A DNA stretch of 64,000 nucleotides from Acidobacteriota bacterium (GCA_016713675.1 JADJOS010000001.1:372001-436000), one strand, 5' to 3'; counted from the first letter of the stretch, positions 1 through 7,851 are shown. Notes: generated from the letters alone by a model not told the origin. Program-made: numbers and translations.

Positions 1-1
1 C

Positions 2-253
2 TCGGCGCTCGGATTTTATCCCGTCGCTCCCGGCTCGGGACAATATTCGCTCGGAAGTCCGGTAGTTAAAACTGCGGTCATCAGTCTGGAAAACGGAAAG
101 AAACTAACTATCGTCGCCCGCAATCAATCTGACAAAAATGTCTACGTCAAGAGCGTCACACTGAACGGCAAACCGATAGACCGTCGCTACATCACCTACA
201 ATGAGATCGCCGCCGGCGGGATATTGGTGTTCCAAATGGAGGATAAGCATTGA
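2..253 (+). CDS. C-terminal end of a GH92 family alpha-mannosidase (5' end outside window)
   Basis: An 83-codon open frame enters from the left edge and stops with TGA at 251-253. The translation contains GFYPVAPGSGQYSLGSP, then LENGKKLTIVARN, VTLNGKPIDR and AAGGILVFQM. These match the conserved C-terminal beta-sandwich of glycoside hydrolase family 92 (exo-alpha-1,2-mannosidases), where the GFYPv.PGs.eY and vtLNGkp...i.GG.L.f.M blocks are characteristic. Such enzymes are normally exported and trim mannose from glycans. The catalytic domain lies outside the window, so activity and the N-terminus cannot be judged. The family call rests on motif recognition only. Confidence 0.8.
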   Translation, partial: SALGFYPVAPGSGQYSLGSPVVKTAVISLENGKKLTIVARNQSDKNVYVKSVTLNGKPIDRRYITYNEIAAGGILVFQMEDKH

Positions 254-277
254 ATATGAAAATTTAGATCTAGAATT

Positions 278-949
278 TTGCTGTTGATCTGTGTCGCAAT
301 TGCTTTTGAGACGACCTCGTTATCAGCTCAGGATCCTGAGCCAAGGCCGACGCCGCGAAACGTAGTCATTATCGGAAAACCTGTGCCGCCGAAAGAGACC
401 ATCGAAAAGATAGAGCTGTCGGAATTGGTTTTTCCGAATTCCCAGATAGGAAATACCAAATTTGTTAACGGCGAACTTTTTATGGGTTCGAAACGAAAAG
501 GATACTACTATGTACTCGCGGCGCCCGAGGGATACATCACAATTGGAGGAAAGGCTCGTGTTACTCTTCGAAATCTTCAGGCCGCACGCTCATCGCTTGG
601 CTACGGCATCGTATTTCACAGCGACATAACGCCGCTGCAGCAAGGCTATGCCTTTGTGATCAATACGGTCACCCAAAAATATCGGGTCGTTCATCACATT
701 CCCGGTGACGAGAAGACCTTGGTTCCGTGGAAGGTATCCCCGTTCATCAAAACAGGAAAGGCACAGAATACTCTTGAGATCAGGGACAAGGGACCTGTCA
801 CTGAACTGTACATCAATGACAATCTAGTCGATTCGGTGAAGAATACATTCGCGTTCAAGAACGGTGTTGTGGGCCTCTATTCCGGCGATGCGGTGACGAT
901 CGCCTTTTCGGATCTTACTGTTACGATCGTTGATCCAACAAAGCCGTAG
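278..949 (+). CDS. Exported lectin-fold (LamG/DUF1080-like) protein, probable frameshift at the start
   Basis: The open frame begins with an implausible TTG at 278. An ATG at 256 follows the upstream gene closely but reads ATG AAA ATT TAG. Removing one T from the TTT run at 263-265 joins that ATG to this frame and restores a normal signal peptide, beginning MKIRSRILLLIC and ending near SAQD. The intended start is therefore probably 256. The mature part (about 200 residues) is rich in beta strand, with Gly/Tyr-rich blocks such as GYGIVFHSD and LYINDNLV ending GVVGLYSGD. That pattern fits concanavalin-like jelly-roll domains of the LamG or DUF1080 type. It follows the GH92 gene by 24 bp and may be co-transcribed, consistent with glycan binding. 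The specific function is unknown. Confidence 0.6.
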   Translation: MLLICVAIAFETTSLSAQDPEPRPTPRNVVIIGKPVPPKETIEKIELSELVFPNSQIGNTKFVNGELFMGSKRKGYYYVLAAPEGYITIGGKARVTLRNLQAARSSLGYGIVFHSDITPLQQGYAFVINTVTQKYRVVHHIPGDEKTLVPWKVSPFIKTGKAQNTLEIRDKGPVTELYINDNLVDSVKNTFAFKNGVVGLYSGDAVTIAFSDLTVTIVDPTKP

Positions 950-993
950 TCGTGGTAGACTCAGTAAAACCAATCGAATTCAAGGAGAGAACT

Positions 994-1419
994 ATGTTAA
1001 GAAAAGCATCGGCAGAGTGGAATGGCAGCATCAAGGAAGGCGGCGGGACAATCTCGACGGAGAGCGGTGTGTTGAAAGATACGCAGTATTCGTTCAGCAC
1101 GAGGTTTGAGGACGGTATCGGGACAAATCCTGAGGAGCTGATCGCGGCGGCTCATGCAGGCTGTTTCTCGATGGCATTGTCAGGGCAATTAGGTGCGGCC
1201 GGATTGACTGCTGACAGCATAAATACGACTGCGGCCGTGCGTCTCGAGAAACTCGATTCGGGATTTGCGATCACTAAGATCCATCTTGAAGTAACAGCCA
1301 AGATCCCAGGTGCCGACAACGACGCATTTCAGACGGCGGCGGCAAATGCCAAGGCCGGCTGTCCGATCTCAAAGCTCTTTAACGCAGAGATAACAATGGA
1401 CGCCAAGCTAGAAAGCTAG
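994..1419 (+). CDS. osmC: OsmC family peroxiredoxin (organic hydroperoxide reductase)
   Basis: Small thiol peroxidase that reduces organic hydroperoxides in the cytoplasm. I chose the ATG at 994, preceded by AAGGAG at 982-987; the frame stays open upstream to 952 but has no good site there. The 141-residue product closely follows E. coli OsmC. It begins MLRKASAEWNGSIKEG, then has STESGVL, the FEDGIGTNPEELIAAAHAGC block with the peroxidatic Cys, and GFAITKIHLEV. The resolving Cys lies in KAGCPISKLF. Length and order match the OsmC rather than the Ohr subgroup. Its stop overlaps the convergent 29-codon frame on the minus strand by two bases. Confidence 0.93.
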   Translation: MLRKASAEWNGSIKEGGGTISTESGVLKDTQYSFSTRFEDGIGTNPEELIAAAHAGCFSMALSGQLGAAGLTADSINTTAAVRLEKLDSGFAITKIHLEVTAKIPGADNDAFQTAAANAKAGCPISKLFNAEITMDAKLES

Positions 1420-1505
1420 AAATCGTACAAACGCAACAGAACAAGAGCCAGGATCATCGCGAGCACGAAACACGCTCCGGTGATCTGGCTTTTTGAAAAT
1501 CTCAT
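1416..1505 (-). CDS. 29-residue single-pass membrane peptide overlapping the nuclease gene stop
   Basis: A 29-codon frame starts with an ATG at 1505 that overlaps the TGA of the exported nuclease gene (ATGA). It ends with TAG at 1416-1418, inside the osmC stop region. The peptide starts with a basic segment (MRFSKSQ). One hydrophobic stretch follows, including ACFVLAMILALVLLRL, and it ends in RLYDF. This is the profile of a single transmembrane helix or uncleaved signal anchor. The ATGA overlap suggests translational coupling. There is no known family, and so short a frame can arise by chance. If real it could retain, assist or inhibit the nuclease at the membrane; that role is inference. Confidence 0.4.
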   Translation of the reverse strand: MRFSKSQITGACFVLAMILALVLLRLYDF

Positions 1506-2323
1506 TTTCCCTCGAACAGCAACGCCGGATTTATTTTGAACTGCAGCATTTTCGCCGATTCACGGCCGCCGTCGCCGCCTTTGCGTTGGACGGTAATGCG
1601 GCCGATCTTGAGGTTGCCGTTGCGTGTGAGCTCGACCTTGCCGTCTCCAAAGAACTTAGTAACATAGTCGTCGCGTCTGAGTACCCAACGCGGCGTTGCC
1701 GACGATTTCAGGGCAACCATCATCCAGCCGGCGGAATGAATACCTTCGCCGGAGAAAAGATCCGAAACGATCATTTCTTTGTTGGCGGTGAAAAAATCGG
1801 TCACGGCCTTTTGCGTCGCCGCATCGAGTTCATTGAGATACATCCGCTTAGGGTCTTTCGATGGACGATCCGGCGGCGTCTCGCCGACGAATAATTTGAG
1901 AGCTGCTTCAACATCTGCCGGGATCCTCCACATCTTTACGTAGTGCGAGAGCCAGCGTTTGTCGATCTGATTGAACCCTTGCGGACTGCTGACAAGTTTT
2001 ATTGAGATTCCCTCTCGCTTTTCGCCCGCTTTGGTTTTTATCAGGACCTCGACATCTGCCTTTTCGCCATGCGGTTTGGTCGCCGTCACCGATTCGATCT
2101 CGGCAAGCTTGTAATTCATCGCTCCGAGCCAGATCTTTGCCTCGTCGTCTGTTTTCCAGTTATTGAACTTGTCGCGGATCTCGTCTTCGTTCTTGAATCC
2201 GTTCTTAGCGGTGTTGGATCCAAGCTCGACCTTGTCAGCTTGCGTTTTTTGCGCGAGTGCCGGCAAACCCGCAGCCAATGCCGCGCAAAGCAGAACAAGA
2301 TATAACAGACGTCGGGACCACAT
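1502..2323 (-). CDS. Exported HinP1I-type restriction endonuclease homologue with signal peptide
   Basis: The 273-residue protein starts with a classic signal peptide: MWSRR, a hydrophobic core, then ALA|Q at residues 22-25. From residue 32 it aligns over its whole length with the type II restriction endonuclease HinP1I (G^CGC, 247 residues). Shared blocks are VELGSNTAKNGFKNE (32-46), KLVSSPQGFNQIDKRWL (109-125), KDPKRM (156-161) and QRKGGDGGRE (246-255). MLQFKINP (259-266) is also shared. HinP1I's catalytic set is Asp62, Gln81 and Lys83; here Asp90 and Lys109 are kept but Ser107 replaces Gln. SxK variants exist in other PD-(D/E)xK enzymes such as Cfr10I, so activity cannot be ruled out. The nearest alternative Met is residue 69, so the export signal is not a start-choice artefact. 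No methyltransferase lies nearby. The comparison is from memory, not a database run. Confidence 0.85.
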   Translation of the reverse strand: MWSRRLLYLVLLCAALAAGLPALAQKTQADKVELGSNTAKNGFKNEDEIRDKFNNWKTDDEAKIWLGAMNYKLAEIESVTATKPHGEKADVEVLIKTKAGEKREGISIKLVSSPQGFNQIDKRWLSHYVKMWRIPADVEAALKLFVGETPPDRPSKDPKRMYLNELDAATQKAVTDFFTANKEMIVSDLFSGEGIHSAGWMMVALKSSATPRWVLRRDDYVTKFFGDGKVELTRNGNLKIGRITVQRKGGDGGRESAKMLQFKINPALLFEGK

Positions 2324-2337
2324 TAAATGCGATTATA
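2324..2337 (-). promoter_or_regulatory. Candidate -10 element for a near-leaderless nuclease transcript
   Basis: On the minus strand a perfect TATAAT (2332-2337) lies 8 nt before the nuclease ATG at 2323. No Shine-Dalgarno sequence occurs in those 8 nt. Normal -10 spacing would put the transcription start at or next to the start codon, giving a leaderless or nearly leaderless mRNA. The -35 region is weak (TTGCGC with a short 15-nt spacer). It lies in the 45-bp gap after the diguanylate cyclase gene, so read-through from that gene is also possible. Confidence 0.4.
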
Positions 2338-2368
2338 CGACGGAAATCTTCGGCGCAATAGCGGCGGT

Positions 2369-5338
2369 TCAATCGATCAAGAAATGATCTTGCGAGAGCA
2401 CGTCCGCATTCAACGGGCCGTGAGTCATGTGGTCGTGGAAAAAGATACAGTTTCTGCCATTTGCTTTGGCTTTATAAAGTGCTCGGTCGGCATTACGGAC
2501 GAGGTCGATCTCGGACATGTCCAGATCCGGAAATGCAGTCGCGATGCCGATGCTGACCGTAAGGAACGGACTCGTGTCCGATCCGTTGTGAACGATCTTC
2601 ATCTGCCGTACATTCTCGGCGACCTGTTCGGCGATCAGCCTGGCTCCGGCAGAACTGGTGCCGCCCAACACCAAGGCAAACTCTTCGCCGCCGAACCTCG
2701 CAACGAGGTCGGTCGGCCGCTTGATCGTTTCGGCAAATGCCTCGGCTACCTTTTGCAGGCAATCGTCGCCTGCCTGGTGGCCGTAAAGGTCATTGAACCG
2801 TTTGAAATGGTCAATATCGATCATGATCAGCGAGATCTCGGTCTTGAATCGAACCGCTCGATGCCACTCATCCGCCAGGAAAGTTTCAAACCGGCGGCGG
2901 TTGCCGATCTTGGTCAGCCCGTCCGAATTTGCGAGAGCGTGCAGATTCTCATTCGCCTCAGCAAGTTCGCGCGTTCGCTCGGCGACGAGACGCGTCAGCC
3001 GCTTTTCTCGCTGTTCCAATTGATGGACGCTAACTTTCCAGATGATGAGCAATACGATCGAAAACCCGAGAATGCACAGCATCACAAAGAACCACGTTTG
3101 GTAAAAGAACGGTTTGAGCTCGATTTTGACGGTGGCTCCGGCGTCGTTCCAGACGCCATCGCTATTGGCAGCCTTGACCCGAAAGGTGTAGCTGCCCGGC
3201 GGCAGATATGAATAATAAGCCGTTCGGCGTGTCCCCGCATCGATCCACTCCTCATCGTGTCCTTCCAGCTTGTACTGGAACTTGATCTGACTGGACTTTA
3301 TCAAGCTGATCCCGGTGTATTGTATCTCGAGATCCTTAAGGCCGAGCTCGATCGATGCACCATCTTTAAGATCGATCTTTTGGTGGTCAGCAACGATATT
3401 TTCGATTACGACGGTCGGCGGATGCGGATTGCTCGTCTCGGCTTTCGGGTCGACGATCGCAACGCCATCCTGCGTCGGAAACCAGAATCGGCCTTTCTCG
3501 TCTACGAGGCTTGCCGGCTGGCGGCCGCCGTTGCATTCGGTCGATAGCATACCGTCCTCTTTTCCGTAGCCAATGCTGTTGATCTTGCCGATCCGCCCAT
3601 CGGCAAGGTCGTTCAGCTCGCGGCGGCTGACACGATAGATGCCGCGGTTCGAACTTATCCAAAAATTGTTCGCCTCGTCTTCGCGAATGGCAAATACGCC
3701 GCTGTTGTAAAGCCCGTTGTGCTCACCGTAATTAAAGAAGCTGCCGTCCTTGAAACGGCTCATTCCCTGATCATAGGTGCCGATCCACAACGTGCCGTCG
3801 TTATCCTCGTAAATGGTTCGAACGTAGTTGCCGGCAAGCCCTTCCTTTGTCGAATAATTGATGAACTTGCCGTTCTCATAGCGGCTTAGTCCGCCGTAGC
3901 AACCGAACCACAGATTCCCTTTCGAATCCTGAAAGACGGTCGTCATGCTTTCGTTAGGCAGGCCGTTGTCCGTCGAGAACTTTTCTACAAGCTTTTCATC
4001 TACGTATCGGAAAAGTCCGCGTGTCGTTGCCACCCAGACATTTCCCTCTCGATCGTTCTGGATCGCCATAAAATACGCGTCGCCCTGGAGTTTGGTCGCC
4101 ACGCCGTTTTCGACAAGAAAAAGGCCGCCGCTCAATCCGACCCACAATTTTCCGTTTGGCGCTTCCCAGAGTGACTGGACAAATGCACGACCACTCGGCC
4201 ATTGCGAGTTCTTGTCCGCCCCTGCCGCCGATCGCAAGGTCTGCGCTTCGAACTTTCCGTCCCGGTAGGTCGTCAGACCGTTTACCGAACCGATCCAGAT
4301 GGTTCCGTCTTTTGCCCGGAGCATCGGATAGATCTCGTGATGATCGATCCCGTCTGCTTTTGAATATCCCTGTATGATCTGCCTGCGTCGACGTGCCAAC
4401 CCGCGGTCGGTCGCGAGCCAAGGCGTTCCTTCTCGATCGACGAACGCATTACTGATCATCGTACTCGTCAGGCCATGTTCGGCTCCCCAGATCGTTACCG
4501 TTTCGTCCCTGACCTGAACGAGCCCGATACTGATCGCGGAATTGCCGCCGCTTGCGAACCAAACGCTTCCGTCATTTTCTTCCCAAAATGAGTGATAATA
4601 GGACGCGGATGTAAGGCCATCGCCGTCGCTAAACACGCGCAACTTTCCGTCTTTGATGCGATATACACGCTGTTCGCTGAGCCATAGTGCTCCGGTGCTG
4701 TCCTCGAATGCGTTGATGTGAGCAGTTAGGGTCTTGAGATCAAGCGGAACAAAACTCTCGCGGCCGTCTCGGCTCTCGGTCACGCCGTTTTGATTCACCG
4801 TCCAGACCGTCCCCAATTTACCCTGTATCACACGGCCGCTATTTGCCGCCTCTAGCTTTCCGAGATATTCGAACTTCCCATCGACCAGCCGGTACCAGGA
4901 TCGCCCTTTGCGGTCGTCGTCTTCGCTAAGGAATTTTACGTTCCCGTCGCTGTCCTTTTCGAACCAATCGACATAGCGGCCCGGAACCATGTCCGAATCG
5001 TAAGACGTGAATTCGCCATTGCGAAAGACCGACAGAACACCATCGTCCATGGTCGTGGCGTAGATCGTGCCGTCATCATCGACAAACATACCCGTGAATC
5101 GATTATTAATGATCCCTTTGGTGTTGCTCTTGTTGAATGTCGTAAATTTAACACCGTCAAAACGAACCAGCCCGTCGAACGTCGTAAACCACAGATACCC
5201 TTCCGGCGTCTGAGCAACCTGCCGTACACCGTTCTGCGGCAAGCCGTTGTCCGTCGTCCACGTATCAAAACGATACTGTCCGACAGCCATACTCGCGGCA
5301 AGGCAAATTAGCAGGCAAAGTCCTATTAGGAGTTTCAT
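2369..5338 (-). CDS. Periplasmic two-component-propeller sensor diguanylate cyclase (GGDEF)
   Basis: A 989-residue inner-membrane sensor making cyclic di-GMP. Residues 1-20 are a signal peptide (MKLLIGLCLLICLAASMAVG). Next come many Reg_prop propeller repeats, visible as recurring DGTIW or GNLWFG followed by GLxRF, to about residue 640. A Y_Y_Y domain (KLEGHDEEWIDAG, PPGSYTFRVKA) follows. One transmembrane helix lies near 748-769, then a coiled coil (RLTRLVAERTRELAEANENL). The GGDEF domain runs from about 802, with GGEEF at 883-887 and an intact RPTD inhibitory site at 874-877, so product feedback is expected. The hybrid resembles BT-type propeller sensors but with a cyclase output instead of a kinase. 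The ligand is unknown. It lies directly upstream of the exported nuclease gene. Confidence 0.9.
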   Translation of the reverse strand: MKLLIGLCLLICLAASMAVGQYRFDTWTTDNGLPQNGVRQVAQTPEGYLWFTTFDGLVRFDGVKFTTFNKSNTKGIINNRFTGMFVDDDGTIYATTMDDGVLSVFRNGEFTSYDSDMVPGRYVDWFEKDSDGNVKFLSEDDDRKGRSWYRLVDGKFEYLGKLEAANSGRVIQGKLGTVWTVNQNGVTESRDGRESFVPLDLKTLTAHINAFEDSTGALWLSEQRVYRIKDGKLRVFSDGDGLTSASYYHSFWEENDGSVWFASGGNSAISIGLVQVRDETVTIWGAEHGLTSTMISNAFVDREGTPWLATDRGLARRRRQIIQGYSKADGIDHHEIYPMLRAKDGTIWIGSVNGLTTYRDGKFEAQTLRSAAGADKNSQWPSGRAFVQSLWEAPNGKLWVGLSGGLFLVENGVATKLQGDAYFMAIQNDREGNVWVATTRGLFRYVDEKLVEKFSTDNGLPNESMTTVFQDSKGNLWFGCYGGLSRYENGKFINYSTKEGLAGNYVRTIYEDNDGTLWIGTYDQGMSRFKDGSFFNYGEHNGLYNSGVFAIREDEANNFWISSNRGIYRVSRRELNDLADGRIGKINSIGYGKEDGMLSTECNGGRQPASLVDEKGRFWFPTQDGVAIVDPKAETSNPHPPTVVIENIVADHQKIDLKDGASIELGLKDLEIQYTGISLIKSSQIKFQYKLEGHDEEWIDAGTRRTAYYSYLPPGSYTFRVKAANSDGVWNDAGATVKIELKPFFYQTWFFVMLCILGFSIVLLIIWKVSVHQLEQREKRLTRLVAERTRELAEANENLHALANSDGLTKIGNRRRFETFLADEWHRAVRFKTEISLIMIDIDHFKRFNDLYGHQAGDDCLQKVAEAFAETIKRPTDLVARFGGEEFALVLGGTSSAGARLIAEQVAENVRQMKIVHNGSDTSPFLTVSIGIATAFPDLDMSEIDLVRNADRALYKAKANGRNCIFFHDHMTHGPLNADVLSQDHFLID

Positions 5339-5422
5339 TGGCGGGCGAAGATCAAAGAGACGGATCGATTGCTACGAAGGTGAAAGGAAATCGAGCGGCT
5401 GCGTTATAGAAACGCTCTTAAT

Positions 5423-5456
5423 ATTAAACAATGATTAACGCAGATAGTCAATCATT
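5423..5456 (-). promoter_or_regulatory. Sigma-70 type promoter of the diguanylate cyclase gene with flanking inverted repeat
   Basis: On the minus strand TTGACT (5446-5451) is followed after 17 nt by TTTAAT (5423-5428), a good vegetative promoter about 80 nt before the ATG at 5338. A 7-bp inverted repeat, AATGATT at 5430-5436 and AATCATT at 5450-5456, brackets the spacer and overlaps the -35, as a repressor operator would. The binding protein is unknown. Confidence 0.5.
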
Positions 5457-5488
5457 ATCTTATAGAAATTAAAGGGAATTTGCCGACC

Positions 5489-7816
5489 TTAATACGCTTT
5501 CGTCAGGTCAACACCTGAATAATAGTGTTTGATGATCTCGTCGTATTGGACGCCCATTTTGGCGAGGCCGAAGGCTCCGTATTGGCACATGCCGACGCCG
5601 TGTCCCCAACCGCGGCCGGTGAATGTATAGCCGGCGACTGTGCTGCCTGAATATCGCTTGTTCATAACGAAGAGCTGTTCCGGTAAACGCAAAGCCGAGC
5701 GGATCCTTCCGCCTTTGAGCGTTTTTGTGCCGTTCGAACCGATGATCTCCAGCTCGATCGGTCGGCGCGAATAGCCGACCTTTTTCACGTTGACATCGTA
5801 GAGTGTGCCGATGCCCCGAACATATCGCGACAGTCGCGACTGAACCTCGCCTGCCGACGCAGATTTATTCCAAAAAACGAACGGAGACATATTCTCGGCG
5901 GTCGTCGGAGTAATGCTTGGTTTGATCTCGAGGTATTTTACAAGCCCAAGGGCGTCCAGCTGATATTTGACCTCTTCGCCGCCGACGAGCGCTGTCTCAC
6001 GCACAGGATACATCTCAGACCCGAACTCGCGAAACAGGAAAACGTCGGGGCGGATCGCAAACGGCTTTTCACCTTTTCCGGACCTTAGAACGAGTTTGCC
6101 GTCGGCGGCCGGTTTGGTCGTACCGATCATCATCTCGGGCATCCACTTTTTCTTGGTATAGATCTGGCGTATAAGCCGCAGCATTTTCGCCCGGGTAAAC
6201 GGCCGGTTCGGCTTTAACGTTAGGTCGGGATGGATCGAAAAATAACCATCACGGAGCAATATCGCCATGTCGGCCCGGCGTTCTCGGGGGATCTCGGCGG
6301 CATCGTCAAATGCGAGCTGATATGCGATGTCCGATTCGCTCATCATCGTATCCGTATAGCCCGGCGAGTAAATAAAGCCCGCCAGGACACGTGCCAGTTC
6401 GAATGGCTTGGCCGTTTCACGACTTACATTTGGATACGGCCTGCCGAATTTACCGGCGAGGTTGTTGAGCCAATTGGACATTTCACTCTCGGTCGGCACG
6501 TCCTCAAACCATTCGTCGGTCATCTGTCCGGTCGAAAGCTGAAAACCATTTGATGCAAACAACGACATCAGGCGAACGAGTTCGAGATTGCCCTCGTCGC
6601 GGAGTTTTGCCGGCATGCGTGAGGTTTTGATCAGGAACGGCTCAAAATGCCGCCGCCCCTCGAGCGAGCATTCGACGCCGACAAGATAAGGCTCGGCGTG
6701 ATCGAAGATATTCTCGCTGCTCTCCGTTCGTCCGCCGCAGGTCGATGTATAGTAGGCCATGATCGGTTTGCCGTTATACGTCGCTACCATTCCGCGTGTC
6801 TGCTGGACGGCCATTGTTCCCATTCGGTTCTCGATCGAAACGCCTTTGTAGACCTGCGATGAGACTGTCGGGACCATATCAAACCCCTGCTTGCCGAATG
6901 TGCCGATATTTGCGACTGCGTATGTTCGTGCAGCGACGGCCTGTGCCTTTTGCGCTTCGAGCTGCGGTAATCCAAGTTCTGCCGGGACAACGCCGAGCAG
7001 ATAATCCTCGAGCGGAACGACGTTGACGACCGTTAGCGAGCCGCGGGCGTTCACAAAAACTTCGATCTTGCCGCGATATGCCTTGCCGTTCAGCCGCACG
7101 GGATTGGCTCGTTCGTTCAGTGAGCCGAAAGCGACCGATTTGAGCGATGAATATTTCGCCATTTCGCTCGGGCCATTGACGATCACTTCGCGAAGATTCG
7201 GGTCGACATAACCAGTAGCTGTTGGGTTCGATGATCCTGTTTTTTGGGTCAGGCTCCGCACCTCGGACGGCCCGCCCGACCTTAACTGCTGCGTCAAAGC
7301 GATCGCATCCTGCGAAACAACGGCCTTCTTCTCAGTTACCGTCACCGCATCGTCAAAGCCCTTTTCGGCTAATCTCGCCTTCAATTCGTCGGCCTCGATG
7401 ATCGAATCTTTGATCGAACCGACCCACACTTTCCATGTATTTGTCGCGGTGTCGATACTCGCAAACGCCGTCTCGCCGGTCGCATCGCGGATCTCTCTGG
7501 CAAGCGTTGCCGCTTCGTTCTGCGTCGGCAGATCCTGAAATTCGATGCGGTAATTCTCGATCTCCGGCGCCCGATAGGCTCTCGCCGAAACCGTCACCTT
7601 ATTCGTCGCCAGCAGCTTGATCTGTTCATCCGGGCTCACCGAAACGAGCGACGAATCCGTCGTCGTGATTGACACCGACCCCGCGTTGGTCGACAGGCCG
7701 ATACGGATCAGCGGTTCAGCCGGAAGACGGTAATATTCGGGCTCGGTCTCTGCGAATGTTTGCGGAACTGTAAGGATAAATGCGGAAAGTATGAAGATAA
7801 AACGACGTATTTTCAT
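5489..7816 (-). CDS. SpoIID/LytB domain protein with SPOR-like region
   Basis: A 775-residue exported protein with an N-terminal signal peptide (MKIRRFIFILSAFIL...TFA). A SPOR-like segment lies around residues 85-165 (alternating IEFQDLPTQNEAATLA and WKVWVGSIKD blocks). The SpoIID domain shows LEDYLLGVVPAELG, EAQKAQAVAARTYA and YYTSTCGGRTES. The C-terminal GRGWGHGVGMCQYGA (near 735-749) is the usual SpoIID ending. SpoIID proteins act on peptidoglycan, as lytic transglycosylases on denuded glycan or as amidase enhancers. SPOR regions bind glycan stripped of stem peptides. The likely role is cell-wall remodelling or division in a non-sporulating bacterium. A long spacer of about 300 residues between the two SpoIID motif groups is unusual. 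Confidence 0.85.
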   Translation of the reverse strand: MKIRRFIFILSAFILTVPQTFAETEPEYYRLPAEPLIRIGLSTNAGSVSITTTDSSLVSVSPDEQIKLLATNKVTVSARAYRAPEIENYRIEFQDLPTQNEAATLAREIRDATGETAFASIDTATNTWKVWVGSIKDSIIEADELKARLAEKGFDDAVTVTEKKAVVSQDAIALTQQLRSGGPSEVRSLTQKTGSSNPTATGYVDPNLREVIVNGPSEMAKYSSLKSVAFGSLNERANPVRLNGKAYRGKIEVFVNARGSLTVVNVVPLEDYLLGVVPAELGLPQLEAQKAQAVAARTYAVANIGTFGKQGFDMVPTVSSQVYKGVSIENRMGTMAVQQTRGMVATYNGKPIMAYYTSTCGGRTESSENIFDHAEPYLVGVECSLEGRRHFEPFLIKTSRMPAKLRDEGNLELVRLMSLFASNGFQLSTGQMTDEWFEDVPTESEMSNWLNNLAGKFGRPYPNVSRETAKPFELARVLAGFIYSPGYTDTMMSESDIAYQLAFDDAAEIPRERRADMAILLRDGYFSIHPDLTLKPNRPFTRAKMLRLIRQIYTKKKWMPEMMIGTTKPAADGKLVLRSGKGEKPFAIRPDVFLFREFGSEMYPVRETALVGGEEVKYQLDALGLVKYLEIKPSITPTTAENMSPFVFWNKSASAGEVQSRLSRYVRGIGTLYDVNVKKVGYSRRPIELEIIGSNGTKTLKGGRIRSALRLPEQLFVMNKRYSGSTVAGYTFTGRGWGHGVGMCQYGAFGLAKMGVQYDEIIKHYYSGVDLTKAY

Positions 7817-7851
7817 TTTTCAATAATAACAGAAATGATGATGTTCGCCGA

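Noticed and set aside
1502..2323. Conventional restriction-modification system
   Set aside because: There is no methyltransferase within the neighbouring genes, and the protein has a signal peptide with no alternative Met before residue 69.
2327..3211. 294-codon plus-strand frame opposite the diguanylate cyclase
   Set aside because: Antisense to the conserved GGDEF domain, with no recognisable motifs and no ribosome-binding site.
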